Of a stretch of 64,000 bases of DNA, positions 8,203 through 17,034 are shown piece by piece. The position numbers and the translations under genes are program-made. Under the pieces are notes generated by a model that was not told where the DNA came from, searched no databases, and worked only from the letters and a program-made list of their open reading frames with translations. Position 1 is the stretch's first letter; each line of letters starts with the position of its first letter. Origin of the DNA: an uncultured bacterium (lineage in GTDB: Bacteria; Actinomycetota; Coriobacteriia; Coriobacteriales; Eggerthellaceae); the NCBI GenBank assembly GCA_905215035.1, contig CAJMOJ010000002.1:1-64000 (forward strand), in the 5' to 3' direction.

Positions 8203-9834
8203 CTATGACAAGGTAGCAATCCGTACATCATCACCCGTTGATGTAGCAATAATTGTTCCATTTTTATCAGTTCGATACACTTTCACATTTTCAAGCGCAT
8301 CAAGCACCTGTTGCGATGGGTGCCCATAAGAATTATCCTCACCAACCGATATCACTGCAGCACCAGGATTGAGCGTTTTAACAAGTGACTTGGTGGTACC
8401 TGTTCTGCTTCCATGATGAGACACTTTAAGCACCGTACAAGGCTGATATGCTACCGAGGACAAAATGTCGCTTCCCGCATCGCCCGTAAACAAAAATGAA
8501 GACTTTCCGTATTCAATACGCAGCACCACTGAAGCGTCGTTGAGATCATCAGGATTTGCATATTGTGAAGGAGAAAGAATACTTATCTTATAACTATCTG
8601 AAACAGAAGAATCTTTGGCACTTCCAGAATTTGTGGCATTCGTGGTCCCTTTGGCGCTCGTATCATGTGTTCCATTCTGAGAACTAGAAGGTGTAGCACT
8701 CGCACCATCGCTCACTGAACGCCCCTTATAAGCAGTGGTGATCTCAAGCCCTTTGTCTTCAACTGCATCTAAAAACTCTTCAAAAATGCGCGTGTTGCTC
8801 TGAGCTTTGGGGGCATATACCGCACCAATGTCAAAGGATCGTAGCACTACTGGAAGCCCGCCGATGTGGTCTTCGTGCGGATGCGTCGCCACCACATAAT
8901 CGATCCGATCGTATCCCAACGAATCAATATATCCTTTAACCACCCCCGACGACGCGCGCGTTCCCGCATCGATCAACATTGTTTTTCCGTCAGGTAATTC
9001 AACAAAAGCGCTATCACCTTGACCAACATCAATGAAGTGAACCTTAAGCTCTCCGTCTGCCGACTGCGCAACTTGTTTGCTCCCTCGCGCTGATTCGAGT
9101 GCAGCAAGCGCGGCAGCCTTCAATGCGTTTGCCTTATCAGGCTCACCCTTTGCCTCAATATAAGCGGCAGCATCATCAATCCATGCCTTACATGAACCGT
9201 AATCTGCCTGCGCGTAATCTACCTCTTTGAGGGGAATTACAATATCAGTAATGGGCGATGGGTCAGTCACATCCTCCCCATCAGTCCACTCTTGTCCCGT
9301 CTCAGTCTGGTACCGCAATGCCTCAACCGACCACAGCGTCGCATCAGACATCAAGACGTAATCAGTCTCAGGTTCAAGAGCGATCTTAATAGGATCTTCT
9401 GGAAATGCTAGATCAATCGACACCGCATCCGTCTCGGGGGACAAATCAACAACAGCATTACCCGTATCAGAATCAATTTTTGCTAACGCTTGAAGCGGAT
9501 CAGTGTTTTGTATGATTCCATCGGTAGTAGACGTGTTTACACATAACCCAATGGGCGAACTATCTTCGTCCCATATATCACTTTCAACGCGAGCCGTTAT
9601 GGTTTGCGCAAATGCATTGCGCTCAGTTCCTGCCGCATAATCTTGCGATCCCAGTGCATTTGCTATAACTGAAATGCTTGCCACTACCAGCCACAGCACA
9701 CAGACAATAAAACCGACAATAAGCTTTTTATTTTTTCGCTCTCGTGGCAAACGATGCGTCCATGAACGCGCAATAAGTACGATCCCGATGATTGGAATAA
9801 CGCACAACGCCAACCATGCACCCAAATATTCCAT
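8203..9834 (-). CDS. membrane-anchored ComEC/Rec2-type metallo-beta-lactamase fold hydrolase
   Basis: 543 residues. Two N-terminal hydrophobic helices (about 3-22 and 38-62) anchor the protein. A poorly conserved 180-residue outside region follows. The C-terminal half is a metallo-beta-lactamase domain that starts at LKVHFIDVGQGDSAFVELP. It carries the metal motif HPHEDH (His318, His320, Asp322, His323), FLFTGDAG and SHHGS, which are typical of the ComEC C-terminal domain. In ComEC this domain is thought to degrade the non-transported DNA strand. This protein lacks the ComEC channel, so a DNA-uptake role is not shown; secreted phosphodiesterase is the safer description. A Ser/Thr/Gly-rich insertion lies around residues 395-425. 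Confidence 0.85.
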   Translation of the reverse strand: MEYLGAWLALCVIPIIGIVLIARSWTHRLPRERKNKKLIVGFIVCVLWLVVASISVIANALGSQDYAAGTERNAFAQTITARVESDIWDEDSSPIGLCVNTSTTDGIIQNTDPLQALAKIDSDTGNAVVDLSPETDAVSIDLAFPEDPIKIALEPETDYVLMSDATLWSVEALRYQTETGQEWTDGEDVTDPSPITDIVIPLKEVDYAQADYGSCKAWIDDAAAYIEAKGEPDKANALKAAALAALESARGSKQVAQSADGELKVHFIDVGQGDSAFVELPDGKTMLIDAGTRASSGVVKGYIDSLGYDRIDYVVATHPHEDHIGGLPVVLRSFDIGAVYAPKAQSNTRIFEEFLDAVEDKGLEITTAYKGRSVSDGASATPSSSQNGTHDTSAKGTTNATNSGSAKDSSVSDSYKISILSPSQYANPDDLNDASVVLRIEYGKSSFLFTGDAGSDILSSVAYQPCTVLKVSHHGSRTGTTKSLVKTLNPGAAVISVGEDNSYGHPSQQVLDALENVKVYRTDKNGTIIATSTGDDVRIATLS

Positions 9835-9930
9835 ATCTCCCCTACTGCACCAATCTATTTATACCAATCTATGTATTTCTCTATCTTGAAGCGCTTCACT
9901 TCTCTACAACGATCAAACATCAAAACCTGC

Positions 9931-9963
9931 AAAAAAACGGCCTTCCGATTGCTCGAAAGACCG
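9931..9963 (-). terminator. intrinsic terminator after the coiled-coil surface protein gene
   Basis: On the minus strand an 11-base-pair stem (9963-9953 with 9948-9938, two G-T wobbles, four-base loop) is followed by seven T. It ends the transcript of the large gene at 10047-12941. Confidence 0.9.
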
Positions 9964-10046
9964 CTTCCATCTTGCGTTGTGAGCAACGTCAATAATCACT
10001 CACCGTATAGTATCAGAGTCGCTTGAGACTCGTTGATACCACGCTC

Positions 10047-12941
10047 TTATTCTTGCTCTTTACGACGCTTTTCGCCGGCAAGTAAAGCAATTACAACACC
10101 AAGTATAATTGCTAACACGCTCGCAGTAAGAATCCAGGGCATAGCACTATTGTTCTCTTGCGCCTGTGCAAGCGGCACATCCTCATCAGGAATAGCGGCA
10201 AGAGGATTAGCTTCATCAGTAATTACTTCTTGTACGACATCTGCGCCCTGAGCACCCTCATTAGTAGCAGTCTCATCAGTAGCTTCAGTATCGGTTACCT
10301 CATCGGCCTCGTCAGCCTCTTCAGACTCTTCGACCTCAGATTCAATTGCGTCAGCACCGTTAGCGCCACCCGTAGTTGTGCTGCCTGCTGCACTTCCCGG
10401 TACATATGATGAGCCCGGCCAAGTTGCGCCAGGACGTGAAGGCTGGTTCGCCAATGCGTTGTTGAGTGCTTCAATAGCATTGTCGCGCGTCATAACGGCA
10501 ACGTTGTAATTTGCCAATGCTTCAACATAGGCATTTTCAGACTCCGCAGCCACAACCTGAGCAAGCGCTGCCTCGAGCGCTTCTTCTGCCTCAGCAACGG
10601 CCTGCTGTGTCTCAGTAAGCGCTGCATCAGCCGCATTGATGTCAGCAGCCACAGCACCTAACCTCTCCTGCCACGTTGCCCAGTCCTCATCTTTTAACAT
10701 GTCAGCAGGAACCGGATCAATACCTGCAGTAGTAAGATCCTCAGGTAAGGTTGCACCAATTGTCTCAACCACTACGTTGTACTGATCACGCAATGCTTCT
10801 TGTGCTGATGTGTCATAGTCATTCTCATCATATACTGCTGCTTCAACTGCTGCTTGTGCGGCATTCTCAGTTTCAATTGCCTCAAGAACTGCCGCCTGAG
10901 CATTTGCTACATCAGGATACTGATTCTTCACTTCATCAAGCGCGGTCTGCGCATCTTGAGCAGCTACTTGAGCAATCTCACGCTGTGCTTGAGCCTCAGC
11001 TAACGCCTGCTCCGCTGCTTCCTCTACCGCCGCTGCCTTTTGATACACTCCTGTTGCTGCGGCTACTTCACTTTCAGCCTGGATCTGTAAATATTTTGCC
11101 TGCGTAGTACCATCAGCTGCCTGATACCAATTATCTTCGGCTTGCTGTAAACGATTTACTGCAGCCGCAACCTCGCTCTTGGCATCAATAGTGTTCTGAG
11201 CTGCAGCCCTATCCTGCTGCGCTTCTTCAATTGCCTGCTGGATCTCAGCTTGAGATGCTTTTATCTGCGCAACAGCCTCGTTTGCCGCCGCACGATCCGC
11301 CTCTTTGGCCGCAAGATCAGATTGAGCAGTGCTAAGCGCTGCTTGAGCTGCTGGAACAACTATTTCATCAAGTTCCTTGTATGCAGCCGCACGGTCATCC
11401 GCTAATGCTTGTGCATTTTCAGCAGCTTGCACATAGTACATCCATTGCTCTTGTGCTGCTGCACTTGTTTGATCAGCCGCAATCCACTTATCTTGTGCTT
11501 CTGCTTCACCTTCAGTTTTTGCAGCAAGGTCTGCTTCAGCTTGATTCAATGCAGCTTGCAAAAGCTCAAGTTCTGCTTGAGCTGCCTCTAACTCTTCGAG
11601 AGAAGCAGATTTGCTTTCAAGCTCTGCAATCTTAGCCTCTTGAGCAACTACCGCAGCGCCTGCTTCATCAGCCGCCTTTTGAGCCGTATTCAAAATTGCA
11701 ACAGCATCATCGTATTCTTCTTTTGCAGCTGCTAATTTCTCTCGTGCTTGTTCAGCTAGCTTTTCAGCATCCTTGGACTGAGCAATTGCTTCATTGAGTA
11801 CCTTTTCAGCATCAACAAGCTCACTAGCAACAAAGCCAAGTTGTGTTTTTTGCTGATCCAAATCATTTTGCGCACGATTAACCTCATCGGCTGCTTGCTC
11901 ATAGGCAACCTCTGCAGCCTCAACTGATGCGTTTGCCGCATCAAGAACGACCTCGGCTTCATCCCATGCAGCTTCAGCTACTGCAAGATCTGCTTCAGCT
12001 TGTGCAAGTGCTGCCTCTGCAGCCTCTAGCTCTTCTTTATCAAGGGGATCAAGAGTATTGTAGGTCTCATAGGCCTCTTCATATTCTGCATAAGCTGCGT
12101 CATAGGTAGTTTTAGCGGTATCCCAAGCAGCATCAGCGCGTGCTTGCTCTGCTTTCGCCGCATCAAGAGCAGCTTGAGCGGCCTGAGTATTTCCTTGTGT
12201 TGCCCAGAGCGCTTCTTCAGCTGCAGTAACTGCACCGTCTGCTGCGCGATACGCATCTTGCAACTCATCATAGGTAGCTTGTGCCTGATTAATTGCTTCA
12301 GCTGCCGCTGCACCATCAGGTGTAGCAACAATAGCATCAAGAATTTCTTGAGCAGCTTGGAGTTTTTCTTGTGCCGCCTTAAGCTCTTCTTGCTTTTCTG
12401 CATATGTTATTTGTGCATTAGTAAGATTGGTTTTAACCGCTGTGATTTGACTCGTTAGCGCCGCAGACTTTGCCGCATAGTCTGCTAAAGCGACATTAAG
12501 CTGCTCTTGCGCACGATCAAGTGCTGCCTGCTTATCAAAAGTGGCAGCATCCTGGTTAGCTTGTGCCGCTTCACGTGATGCGCTCGCAGCATCACGATTA
12601 GCATAAGCAGCATTTACTGAACCTGATACGGCATCAAGCTCTGTTTGAGCTTGATCAACAAGATCATTGGCATCGTTAACAAGACCGCGCAATGTCTCAA
12701 TATCAGTTTCGTTTTGCAGCGCATTCTGGATAATTTGTGCACCGGTACGTACCGTTGATGGTGCGGTCTGAATTGCTACATCAGGCACCTCAATAACAAT
12801 ATCTGAATCATCTGCAAATGCTGGTGTTAAGGGAGTCGCAGCCAAAAGTGCTGCGAGAGACAAACCGACCGTTTTTTGAGGCAACGTCATGCGATTGCGG
12901 ATAATCGAATCACGTTGCGCCTGTTTACCCGTAAATGACAT
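10047..12941 (-). CDS. large alanine-rich coiled-coil surface protein
   Basis: 964 residues, exported. A signal peptide covers roughly the first 43 residues and ends TPAFADD. About 790 residues of Ala/Glu/Gln-rich heptad sequence follow, with no aromatic core and hardly any Gly or Pro, predicting one very long coiled coil. Near the C-terminus come a Gly/Ser stretch, a Glu/Asp/Thr-rich acidic region, the tail motif EDVPLA, one transmembrane helix and the basic end GEKRRKEQE. The layout is that of a fibrous wall-spanning adhesin or S-layer-like stalk. There is no LPXTG; the VPLA-type tail is a variant seen in related surface proteins (memory, moderate). The ATG at 12941 has GGAGAG upstream; a TTG two codons earlier is less likely. 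Confidence 0.85.
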   Translation of the reverse strand: MSFTGKQAQRDSIIRNRMTLPQKTVGLSLAALLAATPLTPAFADDSDIVIEVPDVAIQTAPSTVRTGAQIIQNALQNETDIETLRGLVNDANDLVDQAQTELDAVSGSVNAAYANRDAASASREAAQANQDAATFDKQAALDRAQEQLNVALADYAAKSAALTSQITAVKTNLTNAQITYAEKQEELKAAQEKLQAAQEILDAIVATPDGAAAAEAINQAQATYDELQDAYRAADGAVTAAEEALWATQGNTQAAQAALDAAKAEQARADAAWDTAKTTYDAAYAEYEEAYETYNTLDPLDKEELEAAEAALAQAEADLAVAEAAWDEAEVVLDAANASVEAAEVAYEQAADEVNRAQNDLDQQKTQLGFVASELVDAEKVLNEAIAQSKDAEKLAEQAREKLAAAKEEYDDAVAILNTAQKAADEAGAAVVAQEAKIAELESKSASLEELEAAQAELELLQAALNQAEADLAAKTEGEAEAQDKWIAADQTSAAAQEQWMYYVQAAENAQALADDRAAAYKELDEIVVPAAQAALSTAQSDLAAKEADRAAANEAVAQIKASQAEIQQAIEEAQQDRAAAQNTIDAKSEVAAAVNRLQQAEDNWYQAADGTTQAKYLQIQAESEVAAATGVYQKAAAVEEAAEQALAEAQAQREIAQVAAQDAQTALDEVKNQYPDVANAQAAVLEAIETENAAQAAVEAAVYDENDYDTSAQEALRDQYNVVVETIGATLPEDLTTAGIDPVPADMLKDEDWATWQERLGAVAADINAADAALTETQQAVAEAEEALEAALAQVVAAESENAYVEALANYNVAVMTRDNAIEALNNALANQPSRPGATWPGSSYVPGSAAGSTTTGGANGADAIESEVEESEEADEADEVTDTEATDETATNEGAQGADVVQEVITDEANPLAAIPDEDVPLAQAQENNSAMPWILTASVLAIILGVVIALLAGEKRRKEQE

Positions 12942-13110
12942 AGGCAACTCTCCTCAAAAAGCCCGAATATATACAAAGACCCGCAAACACATCCGGATTT
13001 ATTGCAATACCTCTCAAAAAAATCTACAAGGCAGATTTTTTTGCAAAACGAAACTCATACTATAGAGTGCGTCACTGCAGCAAGGTTCACAACATGATGT
13101 TTGCGGGCTT
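12942..13110 (-). promoter_or_regulatory. structured leader of the coiled-coil protein gene, switch-like
   Basis: On the minus strand CCCGCAAACA (13107-13098) can pair perfectly with TGTTTGCGGG (12989-12980), closing a roughly 130-base domain. The overlapping AAGCCCG (13110-13104) can instead pair with CGGGCTT (12965-12959), which runs into T residues just before the ribosome binding site. Inside lies a hairpin, 13042-13033 with 13025-13016, with a U-rich arm. Two exclusive pairings next to the start suggest a regulated leader. It does not match the c-di-GMP (GEMM) core or another class I know. Confidence 0.45.
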
Positions 13111-13258
13111 ATCTGTACTATATACGGATACCTGAGATCCCAGCATGCAAAAAGTGCAAATAGTGCTGCTTAATGTCACATTTGCTGTCTATTTGGTAAC
13201 AAACTTCTTACAGCTACGTATTAACTACTACATAACTACTGCACCTATGCTTCTTGTC
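13111..13258. other. spacer between the surface-protein leader and the diguanylate cyclase gene
   Basis: Together with the leader this makes a 317-base gene-free stretch. It is AT-rich with TATA-like hexamers on both strands, such as ACTATATAC near 13118-13126, and probably carries the promoter for the minus-strand surface gene. I see no gene or strong hairpin here. Confidence 0.4.
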
Positions 13259-14563
13259 TTAAACGTCCCCAACAACACGTACCTGCGCACGTGCTTTTCC
13301 TGAACGCTTTGCGTCATAGAGCACCGAGTCAGTTAGTTCATACAGCTCTTCAAACGTGAGAGAAGAATCCAAGCAGCATACTGCACCAATACTTAACGTA
13401 GGGGTAGGATGCTGAGCGCTTATTTTCTTCTCTGTATCCTGCTCACGCTGTGTTGCAAAAGGACCGCGTTGCAAATGAGCTAGAATACGCTCCAAAGCAG
13501 GACCAGGTGTTAATCCCGTTGCAAAAATGGCAAACTCATCGCCACCCATACGCGCAACGATATCTTCTTTACGCATGACCTTCATGAAAAAAGCACCCAG
13601 TTCTTTTAATACGCGATCGCCCTCAGGATGCCCATACGTATCATTAATGGATTTAAAATCATCCACATCAATACAGAAAAAGGTGTACGGATGATCTTCT
13701 GTATTTAATAACGTAGTAATTTTATCTAAAGCAGCGCTTCGGTTATAAAGACCTGTAAGGCTATCGTGCTCTGCTTTTTTACGAAACTGGCTTTCACGCA
13801 AAGCCATAGTGTGAGTATCTAATAGACGTCCTACATGACGCACCGCATTATTGTCTTTATCATACAGCACCACCGATTGATAGCGATACCAGATAGGATC
13901 GCCTGCAGAATTAGGAGTTGATGTCTCAAAGTCAACCAGAGACTCATCGCTAATTTTTTCTATAAGCGCATTGAGATCATGCGTTGTAATATCCAAGACA
14001 CACTCACGATTACAACGTCTTTTAACAACAAAATCTTCTTGCCGTGGCTCTCGCTCAAAACGATCTTGGAAGTCGCCATATACGTGAGCCTCTCCCGTGG
14101 CACATTCAATATCAAAAATAATGTCATTTGAAAGTGCTGTTAAAATTTCAAGACGCTCATTAGCACGTTCTAATTCATGACGTGTCTGTATCATCTCGGT
14201 GATATCAATCAGCGTAACATAAAACCACTTCTTGCCCGATGCGTCTTGTACCAGATGCCCGCGATCATCAACCCAACGAATTTCGCCATCAGCACATTGG
14301 ATACGATATACAACGTGATCTTTGTCGCCCGTACGCACCTGCTCATAGATCTCTTGATCAATACGGGCATAGTCGGCCGGATACACCATGCCAGAGAACG
14401 TGTATCCGGTAAGCTGCTTAAACTGATCACGTGTTTCGCATTTATAAAGTTCAAGCAGGCCCTTATTTACATAGTCGAGCTCATCAGAGCCCTCAGCCGG
14501 ATAGCGGAACAAACCACACGGCATTTGATCTAAAAAAGCTTTGGCATCAGCAAACGAATCCAT
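13259..14563 (-). CDS. PAS-GGDEF diguanylate cyclase
   Basis: 434 residues, no membrane helix. An N-terminal PAS domain (about 10-130, with GEIRWVDDRGHLV and the closing FYVTLIDITEM) precedes a second PAS-like sensory region (about 135-250). The GGDEF domain follows (about 265-430). The catalytic motif GGDEF is at residues 340-344 and the inhibitory I-site RKED (RxxD) is five residues before it, so the enzyme should make c-di-GMP from two GTP and be feedback inhibited. No EAL or HD-GYP domain is present. Its ATG overlaps the stop codon of the PurF-like gene (TAATG), so the two are translationally coupled. Confidence 0.92.
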   Translation of the reverse strand: MDSFADAKAFLDQMPCGLFRYPAEGSDELDYVNKGLLELYKCETRDQFKQLTGYTFSGMVYPADYARIDQEIYEQVRTGDKDHVVYRIQCADGEIRWVDDRGHLVQDASGKKWFYVTLIDITEMIQTRHELERANERLEILTALSNDIIFDIECATGEAHVYGDFQDRFEREPRQEDFVVKRRCNRECVLDITTHDLNALIEKISDESLVDFETSTPNSAGDPIWYRYQSVVLYDKDNNAVRHVGRLLDTHTMALRESQFRKKAEHDSLTGLYNRSAALDKITTLLNTEDHPYTFFCIDVDDFKSINDTYGHPEGDRVLKELGAFFMKVMRKEDIVARMGGDEFAIFATGLTPGPALERILAHLQRGPFATQREQDTEKKISAQHPTPTLSIGAVCCLDSSLTFEELYELTDSVLYDAKRSGKARAQVRVVGDV

Positions 14564-15987
14564 TACTCTTTACCAGTCCAACAATACGTGCAAACCTTTT
14601 CAGGCTCAATACCAATTGCTTCTAGCATACCCTCCAACGACTGGTAAGACAATGAATCAAAGCCCATATCTTTGCAGATCGTTTGCAAAAGACATTGGCC
14701 TCGTTGCGTATGAGCATCAGCATATTCATCCAAATGCTTTTGACCTTCATCGCCTTCAAGCTCTTGTACGACCCGGCGCGCCAAAAGATCCATCTCTGAT
14801 TTATTTGACGAAAAACTCAAATACTTACAGTTAAACATTAAGGGTGGACACGCACTACGCATATGCACCTCTGCAGCACCTGATTCGTACAAGAAATCTA
14901 CCGTCTCACGCAACTGCGTACCACGCACAATGGAGTCATCGACAAAAAGTAATCGCTTGTCTTTGATCAACTCAGGTACCGGTACTTGTTTCATCTTGGC
15001 CACACGATTACGCACTGCTTGGTTTCCAGGCATAAAAGAGCGCGGCCACGTTGGCGTATATTTAATAAAGGGACGCCCAAAAGGCATGCCAGATTGCGTT
15101 GCATATCCAATTGCGTGTGGAATGCCCGAATCAGGAATACCTGCAACATAATCAACTTCAGGGCAAGCGCCGCGTTCTGCTTCATCACGCGCCATAATCT
15201 CACCGTTGCGATACCGCATAACCTCAACGTTTTGACCTTCATAGTTTGAATTGGGATAGCCATAATAGACCCACATGAAGGCGCACATTTTCATGGCATC
15301 CTGCGCAGGAGACAATACTTGAACCCGCTCAGGTGTAATGCGCACAATCTCTGCTGGACCAAGTTCATACTCATCTTGATAGCCCAACTTTTGATACGCA
15401 AATGACTCAAAGGCAACGCAGTGTCCTTCATCATCTTTACCAATCAAAACAGGAAGACGACCCAGCGTATCACGCGCTGCAATAATATCTCCTTCGCGCG
15501 TCATAATCAAAAGCGTTAGAGAACCATCAATTTGCGCTTGCGCATGTTTAATGCCTGAAACTAAATCATCTTTTTGATTAATCAATGCTGCCACGAGCTC
15601 GGTCGCATTTACCTCACCGGAACTCATAGCCATAAACTGGTTACCATGATCAGCAAAATAATCATCAATAAGTTGATCGGTATTGTTAATGGCACCAATA
15701 GTGGTAATAGCAAAAGTGCCTAAATGAGAGCGAACAAGTAAGGGTTGAGGATCCGAATCAGAGATGCAGCCAATAGCGCAGGTACCATGGAAGTTCTCAA
15801 TATCCTTTTCAAACTTAGTACGAAACGGGGTATTTTCAATCGAGTGAATCTGTCGCTGAAAACCAGTTTCTTTATCAAGTACGATCATACCCGCACGGCG
15901 TGTTCCCAAATGAGAGTGGTAGTCCACACCAAAAAAGACATCTAATACTACATCGCGCTCAGAAACTGCGCCAAAAAAGCCGCCCAC
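14563..15987 (-). CDS. amidophosphoribosyltransferase-like protein lacking the glutaminase cysteine
   Basis: 474 residues with the PurF two-domain layout. The N-terminal Ntn-hydrolase-like domain normally begins with a catalytic Cys right after the initiator Met (MCGI...). Here it begins MGGFFGAVSERD, so the Cys is replaced by Gly and glutamine hydrolysis is not expected. The C-terminal phosphoribosyltransferase domain keeps the PRPP loop VDDSIVRGT (about 349-357). Such MGGFFG proteins occur as a separate branch annotated purF in several anaerobes (memory). It may use free ammonia, or do a different PRPP-linked reaction. It is translationally coupled to the diguanylate cyclase downstream. True purF is not in this window, but purC and purB are. 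Confidence 0.85.
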   Translation of the reverse strand: MGGFFGAVSERDVVLDVFFGVDYHSHLGTRRAGMIVLDKETGFQRQIHSIENTPFRTKFEKDIENFHGTCAIGCISDSDPQPLLVRSHLGTFAITTIGAINNTDQLIDDYFADHGNQFMAMSSGEVNATELVAALINQKDDLVSGIKHAQAQIDGSLTLLIMTREGDIIAARDTLGRLPVLIGKDDEGHCVAFESFAYQKLGYQDEYELGPAEIVRITPERVQVLSPAQDAMKMCAFMWVYYGYPNSNYEGQNVEVMRYRNGEIMARDEAERGACPEVDYVAGIPDSGIPHAIGYATQSGMPFGRPFIKYTPTWPRSFMPGNQAVRNRVAKMKQVPVPELIKDKRLLFVDDSIVRGTQLRETVDFLYESGAAEVHMRSACPPLMFNCKYLSFSSNKSEMDLLARRVVQELEGDEGQKHLDEYADAHTQRGQCLLQTICKDMGFDSLSYQSLEGMLEAIGIEPEKVCTYCWTGKE

Positions 15988-16209
15988 AAAGGCCTCCTCA
16001 AATAGAGTGTTTAGATATTACGTAATATACAAAGTAATCAGCATATTTGAAACCATTATTAGGGGGGTTGGCGCTTTTCTACTACAATACGACGTACACT
16101 AATCAAAAAACATCCACAATTCTTTTGTATGATGGTTCGCTCTTGTCTCCACAAGAAATCAGAACAATCACTGACAAAAGATGAAGAACAACACTACGAA
16201 GGACACACC

Positions 16210-16818
16210 ATGAACATTGCGGTGTATTGCGGGTCAAATCCCGGAGATAATGCAGATTACGCCCATGCAGCACAAGAACTGGGAACGTGGATAGGAACGC
16301 ATGGCAACACGCTTGTGTATGGCGGAAGCTCGGTAGGGCTCATGGGTATTGTGTCTATGGCCTGCCTCGAAGCAGGAGGAGAAGTCCGCGGTGTTGAACC
16401 ACAATTCTTTATTGATGCTGGTGTTGCTCAACATAATTTAACTGAGCTTTATGTTGTAGAAACTATGAGCGAGCGCAAGGCAAAGATGATCGAACTTGCA
16501 GATGTCTTTGTAGCACTTCCAGGAGGCGTGGGCACCCTCGAAGAGATTTCAGAGATTATGTCACGTATCCGCCTCAATATGACTGAAGGTCCCTGCTTTC
16601 TCCTCAACATCGATCATTTTTATGATGGTCTTGCCCTCTTGCTTGATGCCATGGTGGAATCTAATTTCATGGAACAATCAGACCGTGACCAAATTCTTTT
16701 CCCTACCTCCATTCAAGCACTCCTTGCAGACCTTTTCACACTTCAGGATAATCCTCCCGCTAAAGATAACCCCCCTTGTGTTCCAGAAAGCAATATGCGT
16801 GCTCCTTTACGTGGTTAA
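16210..16818 (+). CDS. LOG family nucleoside monophosphate phosphoribohydrolase
   Basis: 202 residues starting MNIAVYCGSN, the standard opening of the TIGR00730/LOG family. The catalytic and phosphate motif PGGVGTLEE lies near residue 101, preceded by the MSERKAKM helix. These enzymes split nucleoside 5'-monophosphates to base and ribose 5-phosphate; in bacteria the physiological substrate is often uncertain. The frame is open from 16129, but the ATG at 16210 has GAAGGA upstream and begins the conserved fold. The last 20 residues are Pro-rich and variable. It is divergent from the PurF-like gene across about 220 bases. Confidence 0.9.
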   Translation: MNIAVYCGSNPGDNADYAHAAQELGTWIGTHGNTLVYGGSSVGLMGIVSMACLEAGGEVRGVEPQFFIDAGVAQHNLTELYVVETMSERKAKMIELADVFVALPGGVGTLEEISEIMSRIRLNMTEGPCFLLNIDHFYDGLALLLDAMVESNFMEQSDRDQILFPTSIQALLADLFTLQDNPPAKDNPPCVPESNMRAPLRG

Positions 16819-17034
16819 AAACCCTGCATAATTAGTGATTTATTAACAAACCACTACCCTAAACGCCTCACAAACTCGTACAATACCAACTAAGTCCGAA
16901 ATTGCACATACACACCAATTAGCTTCCTCGCACGAGGGCTATCTGCACTTATACTGTCTAGCTCATCGGTAGAACATTCATTTTGCTGATGTCTTGTAAA
17001 GACAGAACAGGTGCCAAGCTCAAGGGGTTACCGA

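Noticed and set aside
12942..13110. c-di-GMP (GEMM) riboswitch
   Set aside because: The location next to a diguanylate cyclase is suggestive, but the GEMM-I and GEMM-II conserved cores are not present.
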